In this document: positions 1-8,885 of the stretch, piece by piece
Numbering within the stretch: position 1 is the stretch's first letter
Layout: every line of letters starts with the position of its first letter
DNA from: Haloterrigena salina JCM 13891
Lineage (GTDB): Archaea; Halobacteriota; Halobacteria; Halobacteriales; Natrialbaceae
Length of the DNA: 64,000 nucleotides
Reading direction: 5' to 3'
Assembly (NCBI RefSeq): GCF_000337495.1
Contig: NZ_AOIS01000047.1
Location: 1 to 64,000, forward strand
Made by a program: the position numbers and the translations under genes
The notes under the pieces: model-generated
Database searches by the model: none
Seen by the model: the letters and a program-made list of their open reading frames with translations, nothing else
Told to the model about the DNA's origin: nothing

Positions 1-885
1 GGGGTCGCCGGGATCGGCTACCTGACGCTCGCCGCCCTCTGGCGGGCGGCCCCCGACCCCGTGACGACCGCGCTCGTCGTCGTCGGTACCGGACTGCTGG
101 TCGGCTACCTGAGCTACCGGTTCGGCACGTCGGCGGTCCTCTCGCGGCTCGAGGCCGTCGAACTCCCGCGGTCGCGGGCCCCGAAGCTCTACTACCGTCT
201 CGACCGCCTCGAGGAACGGATGGGCGTCGGCGCGCCGACGATCTACGTCGCTCAGCTCCCGGCGCCCAACGCGTTCGCCATCGGCTCGGCGCGCAGCGGC
301 GCGATCGTCCTCGACCGGTCGCTGCTTCGGTTCCTGACCGTCGACGAACTCGAGGGGCTGCTCGCCCACGAGCTCGCCCACCTCGAGGGGTACGACGCGT
401 TCGTCCAGACGCTGGCGCTGAGCGTGTTCCAGACGGTCGCCGGACTCCTCTTTCTGCTGTGCTCGCCGCTCCTGCTGGCGATCGTCGGCGCCGCGCGAGC
501 GATCGCGTGGATGCGCGGCCGCCCCGGCGCGTGGCCGCGCACGATCTTCGGTCGCCTCCTCCGGCGCCTCGAGCGCGGCGTCCAGCTGGCGTTCCTGCTG
601 GTGACCCTCGCCGTCCGCGCCCACTCGCGCCGGCGGGAGTACGCCGCCGACGACCGTGCGGCCGCGGTCACCGGGAACCCGCTCGCGCTCGCCCGCGCGC
701 TCCGGAAGATCCAGCGCGTGGCCGATCCGCGCCGGGGGCTGCTCTCGCCGCTGTACGTCCACACCGAGGACGACGACTGGACGCGACTCTTCTCGACGCA
801 CCCCGACACGAGCGAGCGGGTCGAACGGTTGGTCGAACGGGCGCGGACCGGCTCGGCGAACGGCCGGTCGAAACGGGTTCAGTGA
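1..885 (+). CDS. M48 family (HtpX-like) membrane zinc metalloprotease, 5' end cut by window edge
   Basis: The reading frame is open from the first base, so the GTG at 61 is probably internal and the gene starts outside the window. The zinc motif HELAH is encoded at 367-381, and a downstream EYAAD segment near 637 supplies the likely third ligand Glu, as in M48 peptidases. Hydrophobic stretches precede the motif (around 61-110), follow it (about 415-505) and recur at about 585-615, the usual HtpX layout with the catalytic site facing the cytoplasm. The family degrades misfolded membrane proteins; that role here is inferred from the family. The gene runs to TGA at 883-885 with no obvious operon partner downstream. 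Confidence 0.85.
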   Translation, partial: GVAGIGYLTLAALWRAAPDPVTTALVVVGTGLLVGYLSYRFGTSAVLSRLEAVELPRSRAPKLYYRLDRLEERMGVGAPTIYVAQLPAPNAFAIGSARSGAIVLDRSLLRFLTVDELEGLLAHELAHLEGYDAFVQTLALSVFQTVAGLLFLLCSPLLLAIVGAARAIAWMRGRPGAWPRTIFGRLLRRLERGVQLAFLLVTLAVRAHSRRREYAADDRAAAVTGNPLALARALRKIQRVADPRRGLLSPLYVHTEDDDWTRLFSTHPDTSERVERLVERARTGSANGRSKRVQ

Positions 886-1083
886 GCGCCTCGAGACGGT
901 CCGGACTAGCGAGAACGATATCGTAGCAGGGTTGTTGGTGACGTAGAACCGACGAACGGTAGCGGCGATCGTCTCGAGCCATCCGAGAACGCGTTTCGGT
1001 GTGAGTAGTGGCTATCGTCGAACGGGAGAGGACAGCGCGACGACTCGAGAACGGGACGCGACAGGATCGAACGTGACGGCCGT

Positions 1084-1338
1084 TCACACGCCGGTCCAGC
1101 CACACTCGACGCACCTGAGAACGCCGCCGTCGTCGATCGTCGTTCCCGAACAGGTCGGACAGGAACTCACTCGCGTGCCGCCGTCGGTGACCGCGCGCTC
1201 GCGCTCGAGTTCGGCCGGCAGCGTCGGGTGACAGCTCGCACAGACGCGCTCGGTCCGCCGATGGGTCATGGTCTCCGTTCGGGTTCGGTGCTCGAAGAGA
1301 CGGGATACCTCGTCACCGCAGCGTTCGCATTCGACCAT
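1084..1338 (-). CDS. Small double zinc-ribbon protein, function unknown
   Basis: An 84-residue protein with eight cysteines arranged as four CxxC knuckles (C4/C7, C33/C36, C60/C63, C76/C79), enough for two zinc ribbons. The middle is charged and Arg-rich. Such short zinc-finger proteins are very common in haloarchaea and are usually of unknown function; nucleic-acid or protein binding is the usual guess. The ATG at 1338 is preceded by an AT-rich box (TTATACTC on the minus strand, about 1363-1373) at the spacing expected for a leaderless transcript, which supports this start. It is divergent from the GNAT gene at 1606. Confidence 0.7.
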   Translation of the reverse strand: MVECERCGDEVSRLFEHRTRTETMTHRRTERVCASCHPTLPAELERERAVTDGGTRVSSCPTCSGTTIDDGGVLRCVECGWTGV

Positions 1339-1429
1339 TGTGTGCCAAACATCACCACACTAGAGTATAAGTGTTTCCCACATATTGATATATTCGAGTG
1401 TTCTTAGCCAGTCTGGCGCCCTTACCGAC

Positions 1430-1460
1430 CTACTATAGGACATTAGTAGTCCATATATAG
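1430..1460. repeat. Imperfect AT-rich inverted repeat in an intergenic region
   Basis: Arms CTACTATAGGAC (1430-1441) and GTCCATATATAG (1449-1460) pair at about 10 of 12 positions around a 7-nt loop. It lies in the AT-rich spacer between the divergent zinc-ribbon and GNAT genes. It could be a regulator site or a structured RNA element; nothing identifies it further. Confidence 0.3.
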
Positions 1461-1570
1461 ATAAAATAGACTGATTTTCAATCTGCGTGCGGAAGGGGAC
1501 GGGTTCGACCGATGCGACGAACGGTACCGTTCGCGCTACGGGAGGCTGAATCGAGCGTCCGCGAACCCGC

Positions 1571-1581
1571 AAATACTTTTG
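1571..1581 (+). promoter_or_regulatory. TATA-like box of the GNAT gene
   Basis: AAATACTTTTG sits 25-35 nt before the ATG at 1606 in otherwise GC-rich DNA. This is the position of the archaeal TATA box when the transcript starts at or next to the start codon, so it both marks the promoter and argues against the upstream TTG at 1579. Confidence 0.55.
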
Positions 1582-1605
1582 GCTGCACGGGTCGTACCTC
1601 GAATC

Positions 1606-2232
1606 ATGTACGTGCGGGACGCGAAAAACAGGGAAGAGGTCTGGTTGCTCGATCACATCGAGGCAATGGGGCTCGACGAGACGGCGTTCCGCTCGCGCGA
1701 CTACGTCGTCGCGGTGGACGAAGCATCGGGCGAAAAGGCCGGTTTCGGACGGATCCGGATCCACAAAACCGACGACACTACGTCGGCTGACGCCGACTCC
1801 GATCGCGCCGGCGGGCGCGCGAACAACGTCTGCGAACTGACCAGCATCGGCGTGCTCGAGGGCTGGCGCGAACAGGGCGTCGGCGCCCACGTCGTCGAGC
1901 GACTCGTCGAGTACGCCGGCGACGAGGGGTTCGACACCGTCTACGCGCTGACCGGCGAGGGTGCCTACCTCGCCCAGTTCGGCTTCGAGCGCGTCGAGGA
2001 GTCGGAACTGCCGGCGGTGCTCCGGAATCGACTCGAGGACAAGCGCGACGGCGTCGATCCGGACGCCGTGCCGCTCACGATCGACGTCGATCGGTTCCGG
2101 ATGCCCGATCGCCTCCGCGAGGCGTTCAAACGCGCTCCCGAGGGCCGCGAGGACGTGTCGAACGACGAATCGGCCGAAGACTTCGGGATCGACACCGAGT
2201 CGGCGACGTACAAGTACGATACGGGTCGGTAA
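1606..2232 (+). CDS. GNAT family N-acetyltransferase
   Basis: A 208-residue protein with the acetyl-CoA binding motif REQGVGAH at residues 88-95, preceded by the beta4 strand (CELTSIGVL) and followed by the helix ERLVEYAG, the core of a GCN5-related N-acetyltransferase. The C-terminal 60 residues form an acidic charged extension beyond the fold. The ATG at 1606 is chosen over a TTG at 1579 because the AT box at 1571-1581 lies at leaderless spacing. The substrate cannot be told from sequence. The gene stands alone on the plus strand. Confidence 0.8.
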   Translation: MYVRDAKNREEVWLLDHIEAMGLDETAFRSRDYVVAVDEASGEKAGFGRIRIHKTDDTTSADADSDRAGGRANNVCELTSIGVLEGWREQGVGAHVVERLVEYAGDEGFDTVYALTGEGAYLAQFGFERVEESELPAVLRNRLEDKRDGVDPDAVPLTIDVDRFRMPDRLREAFKRAPEGREDVSNDESAEDFGIDTESATYKYDTGR

Positions 2233-2285
2233 CGCGTCGGAAACGTCCCGGTCGCACTCGGTCCCGATGAGGATCGAACGACGGC

Positions 2286-2522
2286 TCAGTTACGCCGATC
2301 GTGCACCTGCTGTGGCTGCCTGTCGAACCCGTGGGCGAACGCGACCCACGCGATCGCGGAGACGGCGAGGATCGGCGGCAAGATTGCGAACCCCCACAGC
2401 GGATCCAGCCCCCAGCCGAGTAACAGGACGAGGTTCGCCACCCCGATCGCGAGAAACGGGGCGACGTACAGCGCCGCCCGACGGCGGTTTCGGTCGTCGT
2501 CGGTCGGTACCGGCGGTTCCAT
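2286..2522 (-). CDS. Small two-helix membrane protein, unknown function
   Basis: A 78-residue protein with a charged N-terminus (residues 1-17, including RNRRR), two hydrophobic segments (about 18-38 and 42-63) and a short polar tail, so an integral membrane protein with both ends probably cytoplasmic. The frame extends upstream to 2696, but the ATG at 2522 is the natural start because the upstream part overlaps the methylmalonyl-CoA mutase promoter region and lacks halophilic composition. No family is recognised. It converges with the GNAT gene and is divergent from the mutase gene. Confidence 0.6.
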   Translation of the reverse strand: MEPPVPTDDDRNRRRAALYVAPFLAIGVANLVLLLGWGLDPLWGFAILPPILAVSAIAWVAFAHGFDRQPQQVHDRRN

Positions 2523-2708
2523 ACCGGCCCTACCACGGCATCGCTGAAAAGCGGTCGTGCCGCGCCGAGAGACGGTCACGAAATCGGAGGTGTACGAGGC
2601 GACGGCGGCACCGCTCGAGACGATTCCGCTGGCGAACCGTCGCGACTCGAGACGATACTGGCCGCCTTCATGAACCTTCAAGCCCCAGCCCGTCAATCAG
2701 TAACGATA

Positions 2709-4391
2709 ATGTTCGACCAGGACGATCTCGAGGAGATCCGTGCCAGCAAGGCGGAGTGGCACGAGGAGGAGGTCGCGCCCGTCCTCGAGCGCTTCGGCGA
2801 GCGCAAGGACACGTTCACCACCGATACCGGGGGCCAGGAGGTCGACCGACTCTACACGCCCGACGACGTCGGCGACCTCGACTACCAGGAGGATCTGGGG
2901 AACCCCGGCGAGCCGCCGTACACGCGCGGGGTCTACTCGACGGGCTATCGGGGGCGGCTGTGGACGATGCGCCAGTACGCCGGCTTCTCGACGCCCGAAG
3001 ACACCAACGAGCGCTACCACTACCTGCTCGACGAGGGGCAGACGGGGCTCTCGATGGCCTTCGACCTGCCGACCCAGATGGGCTACGACTCCGACGACCC
3101 GATGGCCGCCGGCGAGGTCGGCAAGGCCGGCGTCGCCATCGACTCGCTCGCGGACATGGAGACCGTCTTCGACGGCATCCCGTTAGACGAGGTCTCGACG
3201 TCGATGACGATCAACGCGCCCGCGTCGGTGCTGCTGGCGATGTACATCGCGGTCGGCGACCAGCAGGGCGTCGACCGCTCGGAGCTCCGGGGGACGATCC
3301 AGAACGACCTCTTGAAGGAGTACATCGCGCGCAACACCTACATCTACCCGCCCGAGCCGTCGATGCGGATCATTACGGACATCTTCGACTTTTGCGCCTC
3401 GGAGACGCCGAAGTTCAACACGATCTCGATCTCGGGCTACCACATCCGCGAGGCGGGTTCGACGGCCGCACAGGAGTTGGCTTTCACGCTGGGCAACGGC
3501 ATCGAGTACGTGGAGACGGCCATCGAGGCCGGCCTCGACGTCGACGACTTCGCCCCGCAGCTCTCGTTCTTCTTCAACGGCCACAACAACATCTTCGAGG
3601 AGGTCGCCAAGTTCCGCGCCGCGAGGCGGATGTGGCACGACATCGTCGAGGAGCGGTTCGATCCGGACGATCCCAAGTCCAAGCAGCTGAAGTTCCACAC
3701 CCAGACCGCGGGCTCGATGCTGACCGCCCAGCAGATCGAGAACAACGTCGTCCGCGTCGCCTACCAGGCGCTGGCCGCGGTGCTCGGCGGCACCCAGAGC
3801 CTCCACACTAACGGCAAGGACGAGGCGCTCGCGCTGCCGACCGAGGAATCGGTTCGGACCGCCCTGCGCACCCAGCAGATCCTCGCCCACGAGTCCGGCG
3901 CCGCCGACACCATCGACCCGCTGGCGGGCAGCTACTACGTCGAGTCGCTGACCGACGAGGTCGAGGAGGACGCCTACGAGATCTTAGAGGAGGTCGAGGA
4001 GCGCGGCGGGATGCTTGAGGCCGTCGAGCAGCAGTGGGTCCAGCGCCAGATCCAAGACACCGCGTTCGACCGCCAGAAGGAGATCGAGGAGAAAGAGCGG
4101 ATCATCGTCGGCGTCAACGAGTTCGAGGTCGACGAGGACCCCCAGATGGACGTCGAGGAAGTCACCCAGGAAGACCAGCAGCGCCAGATCGACGGCCTCG
4201 AGACGGTCCGCGCCGAGCGTGACGACGAGGCCGTCGACGCGAAACTCGAGGCGCTGCGCGAGGCCGCACAGGGCGACGCGAATCTCATGCCCTACATCAT
4301 CGAGGCCGTGAAGGTGTACGCGACGGTCGGCGAGATCTGTAACGTCATGCGCGACGAGTTCGGCGAGTATCAGCCCGGCGGCGCGGTTTGA
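2709..4391 (+). CDS. mcmA1: Methylmalonyl-CoA mutase, large (catalytic) subunit
   Basis: A 560-residue acyl-CoA mutase large subunit that interconverts methylmalonyl-CoA and succinyl-CoA in propionyl-CoA metabolism. Hallmarks are the [14 protein letters not shown] segment, [12 protein letters not shown] in the substrate channel, and [11 protein letters not shown], which carries the active-site His. The protein ends after the TIM barrel and linker and has no C-terminal cobalamin-binding domain; in archaea that domain is a separate subunit, and it is not in this window. An in-frame ATG at 2670 would add 13 residues without family similarity, so 2709 is preferred. The epimerase acting just before this enzyme is at 8403. 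Confidence 0.93.
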   Translation: MFDQDDLEEIRASKAEWHEEEVAPVLERFGERKDTFTTDTGGQEVDRLYTPDDVGDLDYQEDLGNPGEPPYTRGVYSTGYRGRLWTMRQYAGFSTPEDTNERYHYLLDEGQTGLSMAFDLPTQMGYDSDDPMAAGEVGKAGVAIDSLADMETVFDGIPLDEVSTSMTINAPASVLLAMYIAVGDQQGVDRSELRGTIQNDLLKEYIARNTYIYPPEPSMRIITDIFDFCASETPKFNTISISGYHIREAGSTAAQELAFTLGNGIEYVETAIEAGLDVDDFAPQLSFFFNGHNNIFEEVAKFRAARRMWHDIVEERFDPDDPKSKQLKFHTQTAGSMLTAQQIENNVVRVAYQALAAVLGGTQSLHTNGKDEALALPTEESVRTALRTQQILAHESGAADTIDPLAGSYYVESLTDEVEEDAYEILEEVEERGGMLEAVEQQWVQRQIQDTAFDRQKEIEEKERIIVGVNEFEVDEDPQMDVEEVTQEDQQRQIDGLETVRAERDDEAVDAKLEALREAAQGDANLMPYIIEAVKVYATVGEICNVMRDEFGEYQPGGAV

Positions 4392-4567
4392 CGAACTGAA
4401 CCCGCGAGTTGATTCGAGTAACGCTACCGATGTGTCTCGAGTAACACTCGTTTACAGCCGCTGCCGTCGGGCGATTCGGAGACAACACTCCGTTGAGCGG
4501 GGAACTCGGGGGAACGGTCGGCTCTGTTTATCCAAATATCGGCCGACAGCGATGCCGTGAGTTACCC

Positions 4568-6826
4568 ATGAGCGAGCGATCCGACGAGCGACTCGACGAA
4601 CATCCGACTTCGGTATCCGAACCGCCGGCTGATAGCGCTGAGACCTCCCGTCGTCGCCTGTTGCAGGCCGCGGCCGCCGCCGGCGGCGTCGTCGCGCTGG
4701 GCGATATCGCGGCCGCTCAGGGGGCGGAGACGATCGAACTGGGCGGCCAGACCAGCGGCTGGGAGGGCGTCGCGCCCGAGGACATCGCGGGCGAGACGAA
4801 CCCGACGCTGGAACTTGAGGCGGGGACCACCTACGAACTCACGTGGGAGAACCTCGACGGGCAGCCCCACAACTTCGTCATCGAGAGCGGCGAGGGCGAC
4901 GAACTCGAGCGGACGGAACTCATGATGGAGCAGGGCGAGACCCAAACGCTCGAGTTCGAGGCGACCGAGGAGATGGCGGAGTACTACTGCGAGCCCCATT
5001 CGGCGACGATGCGCGGGGATATCGAGATCGGCGGCGGCGGTGCAGGCGGGGCGGAGCAGGACGAAGCGACTGACGAGGAGGCCGCAGCATTCTTCGATCC
5101 CGGCGCGGAGATCGGCGTGCGAACGCTCGCGGAAGGGATGACCGCCCCGACGGATATGGCGGTCGCCGACGAGGAGCAAGAGCGATACTTCGTCGCCGAC
5201 CAGACCGGCGAACTGTGGGTCGTCACGGGAGACGGCCTGCAGGACGAGCCGTTCCTCGACGTCAGTGACCGGATGCTCGAACTCGGAACCTTCCGGGGCG
5301 AGTACGCCGAAGGGACCCAAGACTACGACGAACGCGGACTGCTCGGGGTCGAGTTCCACCCCGACTTCGCCGAGAACGGACGATTCTTCGTCCGGTACAG
5401 CGCACCGCCGAACGAGGAGACTCCGGATCGCTGGAGCCACGTCGCGGTGTTGTCCGAGTTTACGGTCACGGACGACGGCTCGAGCGCCGATCCGGACTCC
5501 GAGCGTCGCATCCTCGAGATCCAGTCCCCGCAGTACAACCACGTCGCCGGCCCGATGGCGTTCGGCCCCGACGGCTACCTCTACGTCCCGATGGGCGACG
5601 GCGGCGGCGCCAACGACGACATGCTGGGCCACGTCGACGACTGGTACGACGGAAACGACGGCGGCAACGGGCAGGACGTTAGCGATAATCTCCTCGGAAG
5701 TGTTCTCCGACTCGACGTCGATCAGGAGGGCGAGGATCGACCCTACGCCATTCCGGAGGATAACCCGCTCGTCGATTCCGACGAGGGGCTCGACGAACAC
5801 TACGCGTGGGGCTTCCGGAACCCGTTCGGGATCTCCTTCGACAGCGACGGACGGCTGTTCGTCTCCGACGCCGGTCAGGACCTCTTCGAGGAAGCGAACC
5901 TCGTCGAGGCGGGCGGCAACTACGGCTGGAACGTCAAGGAGGGGACCCACTGCTTCAGCACGGACAGTCCCAGCCAGCCGCCCGAGGACTGCCCCGACTC
6001 GGCGCCCGACGAAGCGCCGTACGACGGACAGGAACTGCAGGACCCGATCGTCGAGTATCCCCACGTCTACCAGGAGCAAGTGGTCGGCATCACGATCATT
6101 GGCGGCCACGTCTACGAGGCCGGCGATATCGCCGATCTCGACGGGAAGTACGTCTTCGGCGACTGGACGGCCGACCCGGCGCGACAGTCCCCGCAGGGGC
6201 GAATCCTCGCCGCTTCGGAGCCGAGTGACGGGGCCGGAGGGATGACCGGCAACGGCGGCGGCAACCAGACCGAAGGGACGAGTCCCGACGACCAGGAGGA
6301 TTCGGGGAACGTGACGCCCGGCGAGGGCGGGATCGAAGAGGGAGGTTTCGAGAACGAGACGAACGCGACCAACGAGACGCCCGACGCCGGCGCGGCGGAC
6401 GTCGGCGGTGGCGGCCAAGAGCAGGTCGTCCCGCGAGACGAACTCTGGAACATGGAGGAACTCCAGCTCGCCGGCTCCGAAGACGGCTCGTTCCCGTACT
6501 TCGTCCGGCAGTTCGGGCAGGACCTCGACGGCAACGTGTACGTGCTCGCCAATCAGGTGGGCGTGCCCGAGGGCGACACGGGCACGGTCTTCGAGATCGT
6601 CCCGCCGGGGGAAGGCGAGTCGCTGGAACCGCCCGCGGAGGACGGAGCGGTCGAATCCGGAGACCAGGAGGCCAACGGGAACGCGACCGAGGACACGCAG
6701 GACGAGCCGATCGCCGAGGACGGGAACGTCTCGGACAACGAGAGCGTCGCGGACGAGAACGTCACGTCCGGTGAAAACGCGACCGATAACGCGTCCAGTA
6801 CGAACGTGACCAGCGACGGTAGCTGA
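4568..6826 (+). CDS. Tat-exported cupredoxin fused to a PQQ-type glucose/sorbosone dehydrogenase domain
   Basis: A 752-residue secreted protein. A Tat signal (SRRRLLQ at 27-33 followed by an Ala/Gly-rich hydrophobic stretch) leads to a plastocyanin-like domain at about 55-155 with copper ligands H101, C141, H144 and M148. After an acidic Gly-rich linker, residues 180 onward form a six-bladed GSDH-type propeller (motifs GLLGVEFHPDF, AFGPDGYLYVPMGDGG, GFRNPFGISFD). The last 80 residues are acidic and full of N-glycosylation sequons (NAT, NVS, NES, NVT). Sugar oxidation with electron passage to the fused copper centre is a reasonable inference. The ATG at 4568 gives a proper Tat signal; the 25 upstream residues do not. 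Confidence 0.85.
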   Translation: MSERSDERLDEHPTSVSEPPADSAETSRRRLLQAAAAAGGVVALGDIAAAQGAETIELGGQTSGWEGVAPEDIAGETNPTLELEAGTTYELTWENLDGQPHNFVIESGEGDELERTELMMEQGETQTLEFEATEEMAEYYCEPHSATMRGDIEIGGGGAGGAEQDEATDEEAAAFFDPGAEIGVRTLAEGMTAPTDMAVADEEQERYFVADQTGELWVVTGDGLQDEPFLDVSDRMLELGTFRGEYAEGTQDYDERGLLGVEFHPDFAENGRFFVRYSAPPNEETPDRWSHVAVLSEFTVTDDGSSADPDSERRILEIQSPQYNHVAGPMAFGPDGYLYVPMGDGGGANDDMLGHVDDWYDGNDGGNGQDVSDNLLGSVLRLDVDQEGEDRPYAIPEDNPLVDSDEGLDEHYAWGFRNPFGISFDSDGRLFVSDAGQDLFEEANLVEAGGNYGWNVKEGTHCFSTDSPSQPPEDCPDSAPDEAPYDGQELQDPIVEYPHVYQEQVVGITIIGGHVYEAGDIADLDGKYVFGDWTADPARQSPQGRILAASEPSDGAGGMTGNGGGNQTEGTSPDDQEDSGNVTPGEGGIEEGGFENETNATNETPDAGAADVGGGGQEQVVPRDELWNMEELQLAGSEDGSFPYFVRQFGQDLDGNVYVLANQVGVPEGDTGTVFEIVPPGEGESLEPPAEDGAVESGDQEANGNATEDTQDEPIAEDGNVSDNESVADENVTSGENATDNASSTNVTSDGS

Positions 6827-6975
6827 GCCCGTCGTCGCCGCGTCGCTTCGGTTCGACGGTTCGGTCCCGCTCGAGTCGACTCGAGCCACCCGCCGGGCCC
6901 GTCCTCGAACCAGCGGCGGTCGCGACTCCCTTCGCCGGCCCGGGGTTGATGGCTCCCGACGTGAAAACTGGAGCC

Positions 6976-7980
6976 ATGCGCGAAACCGTCTCGACAGCGA
7001 CCGTCACCGCAGGGAACGCCGAGATTCCGGCGCTCGGATTCGGCACCGCCAGGATGACCGGCGACGAGTGCCGGCGGGCCGTCGAGACCGCCCTCGAGGT
7101 CGGCTACCGACACGTCGACACCGCCCAGATGTACGACAACGAGCGCGCCGTCGGCGAGGCCCTCGCCGCCAGCGGCGTCGGTCGCGAGGTCGAGCGCAGC
7201 GAGACCTCGGACGGAGCGAGCGACGAAGTCGCGAGCCGTGAGGACGAACGCGGTGAGTCCGCGGAGAAGCGAGCGGGAGCTACGGGCTCCGAGCAACGCG
7301 AGGATCCCGGGAACGCGAGCGGTGAAACCGCGAGCGAGAGGCGACACGTGAGCCGGGAGGACGTCTTCGTCGTCACCAAGGTCCACCCCGACAACGCCGC
7401 GCGCGACGACGTCCTCGAATCGACCCGCGAGAGCCTCGAGCGACTCGGACTCGAGACGGTCGATCTGCTCTTGCTTCACGCGCCGAGCGACCGCGCGCCC
7501 CTCGAGGAGACGCTGACCGCGATGAACGACCTGCAGGACGAGGGCGCCGTCGATCACGTCGGCGTCAGCAACTTCTCCGTCGAGCAACTCGAGTCGGCCC
7601 GCGAACTGTCCGAGACGCCGATCGTCGCGAACCAAGTGAAGTACCACCCGTATCACCACCAAGACGACCTGCTCGAGTACTGCGTCGATCGCGACGTTTG
7701 CCTGACTGCGTACAGCCCGCTCGCGGAGGGGACCGTCCCGGGTGACGACCGACTCGCCGAGATCGGCGAGCCCTACGACAAGTCGGCGTCGCAGGTCGCG
7801 CTGCGCTGGCTCGTCCAACAGCCCGGCGTGGCGGCGATCCCGAAGGCCTCGAGCCGCGAGCACATCGAAGCGAACGCCGACATCTTCGACTTCGAACTCT
7901 CCGCGAACGAGATGGCGGCCGTGACCGAGGTCGGCGACGGCGTCTGGAACCGACTGGCCGCGAAACTCGGGCTGCACTGA
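6976..7980 (+). CDS. Aldo/keto reductase with a 54-residue charged insertion
   Basis: A 334-residue AKR-family NAD(P)H oxidoreductase. The catalytic tetrad is recognisable as D48, Y53, K135 and H168 (DTAQMYDNE, FVVTKVHP, LLLLHAPS), and the cofactor-binding C-terminus follows (IPKASSREHIEAN). Between helix ALAASGV and strand SREDVFVVTKV, where relatives have only a few residues, there is an insert of about 54 residues (71-124) made almost only of E, R, S, G, A, D and T. Without it the length is that of a normal 2,5-diketogluconate-reductase-type AKR. ATG 6976 is preferred over 6946. The substrate is unknown. Confidence 0.85.
   Translation: MRETVSTATVTAGNAEIPALGFGTARMTGDECRRAVETALEVGYRHVDTAQMYDNERAVGEALAASGVGREVERSETSDGASDEVASREDERGESAEKRAGATGSEQREDPGNASGETASERRHVSREDVFVVTKVHPDNAARDDVLESTRESLERLGLETVDLLLLHAPSDRAPLEETLTAMNDLQDEGAVDHVGVSNFSVEQLESARELSETPIVANQVKYHPYHHQDDLLEYCVDRDVCLTAYSPLAEGTVPGDDRLAEIGEPYDKSASQVALRWLVQQPGVAAIPKASSREHIEANADIFDFELSANEMAAVTEVGDGVWNRLAAKLGLH
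7186..7347 (+). repeat. In-frame low-complexity insertion inside the aldo/keto reductase gene
   Basis: 162 nt rich in GAGCG, GCGAGC and CGGAG words, a multiple of three, encoding a hydrophilic insert just before the strand that carries the catalytic Lys. The word content resembles the intergenic tandem repeat at 8831-8885, so both may belong to one class of haloarchaeal simple-sequence element; that link is inference. Confidence 0.5.
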
Positions 7981-8105
7981 TCGTCGCTTCGCATTCGGGT
8001 CCGCGTTTTCACCCCGTCCTCACGGATCGAAACCCCGGTACTGCACCGGACCGCGTGAGCAATCGATCGAACCCCTCTTATGACCGACCTCCCTCGGATC
8101 GGGTA

Positions 8106-8303
8106 ATGGATCCCGGACTCGGGTACGCGATCGTGGGCACCCTCGTCTGGGGCGTCGCGAAGACCGCCCTCTACGTCTACGCGGCCGAAGGGATCTCCCC
8201 CGAGGAGTTCGATAACTTCGACTTCGAGACCCTCGGTGGTCGTGCGGAACGATCGGCCAGTCCCGGCTCCAGCGGCCGAGCGACGCCGCAACTCGACGAC
8301 TGA
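8106..8303 (+). CDS. Small membrane-anchored protein, unknown function
   Basis: A 65-residue protein with one hydrophobic segment (about residues 6-27, YAIVGTLVWGVAKTALYVYA) followed by an acidic region (PEEFDNFDFE) and a Ser/Gly/Pro-rich tail. Translation probably starts at ATG 8106; the frame is open upstream to 8055 but without a promoter-like box in the right place. No family is recognised. It precedes the methylmalonyl-CoA epimerase gene by 99 nt on the same strand, with that gene's own promoter in between. Confidence 0.5.
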   Translation: MDPGLGYAIVGTLVWGVAKTALYVYAAEGISPEEFDNFDFETLGGRAERSASPGSSGRATPQLDD

Positions 8304-8370
8304 GTTCGAGGGGTGGTCGACTCCGTCCTCGTCGATTTTCGTCTCGGTGGGCGCGCCTGCCGACCCCGTC

Positions 8371-8381
8371 GATATTTGATA
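8371..8381 (+). promoter_or_regulatory. TATA-like box of the methylmalonyl-CoA epimerase gene
   Basis: GATATTTGATA lies 22-32 nt before ATG 8403 and is the only AT-rich stretch in the spacer, consistent with a leaderless transcript beginning at the start codon. Confidence 0.55.
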
Positions 8382-8402
8382 ACTCGCCTCGAACGGGGGC
8401 CC

Positions 8403-8792
8403 ATGCACTGTCAGTTCGATCACGCTGGAATCGCGACCGAGGACGCGGGGGAACTCGCAGACCGCTACGAAACACTGTTCGGACTCGAGACGGTTCACGA
8501 GGAGGAGTTCGACGGGATGCGAATCCTCTTTCTCGACGTGGGCGACGGGTATTTCGAGTTGCTCGAGCCGCTCGAGGGCGGAACGATCGCCCAGTATCTC
8601 GACGAGCACGGCGCGGGGATTCACCACCTGGCGCTCGCGACGGACGATATCGAGGGGGCGCTCGGGCGAGTGCGAGAGCACGACGTGCGGCTGGTCGATG
8701 AGGAGCCCCGAGCCGGCGCGTGGGGGCACACGGTCGCTTTCCTCCATCCGGGCGATACGGGCGGAGTGTTGATCGAGTTCGTCGAGCACTGA
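8403..8792 (+). CDS. mce: Methylmalonyl-CoA epimerase (VOC fold)
   Basis: A 129-residue vicinal-oxygen-chelate protein that interconverts the (S) and (R) forms of methylmalonyl-CoA, feeding the B12 mutase. The metal ligands fit the family: H7 in FDHAGIAT, a Glu in YFELLEP (52-55), H74/H75 in GIHHLAL and E125 in LIEFVE. The length matches bacterial and archaeal epimerases. ATG 8403 is fixed by the AT box at 8371-8381. Its presence 4 kb from the mutase large subunit supports a propionyl-CoA to succinyl-CoA route, although the two are not in one operon. Confidence 0.93.
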   Translation: MHCQFDHAGIATEDAGELADRYETLFGLETVHEEEFDGMRILFLDVGDGYFELLEPLEGGTIAQYLDEHGAGIHHLALATDDIEGALGRVREHDVRLVDEEPRAGAWGHTVAFLHPGDTGGVLIEFVEH

Positions 8793-8830
8793 GACGGTCA
8801 CCGCTCGTCGAGCGGGATTCGTTCCTTCGG

Positions 8831-8885
8831 TCCGTCCTCGGATAGCTCGCGCTCCGTCCTCGGATAGCTCGCGCTCCGTCCTCGG
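8831..8885. repeat. 22-bp tandem repeat, 2.5 copies
   Basis: Perfect head-to-tail copies at 8831-8852 and 8853-8874 (each beginning TCCGTCCTCGGATAGCTCGC) followed by an 11-bp partial copy at 8875-8885. It lies just after the epimerase stop codon. Confidence 0.9.

Noticed and set aside
1360..1890. Minus-strand open frame across the GNAT promoter
   Set aside because: It covers the AT-rich promoter and part of the GNAT gene and has no recognisable protein features.
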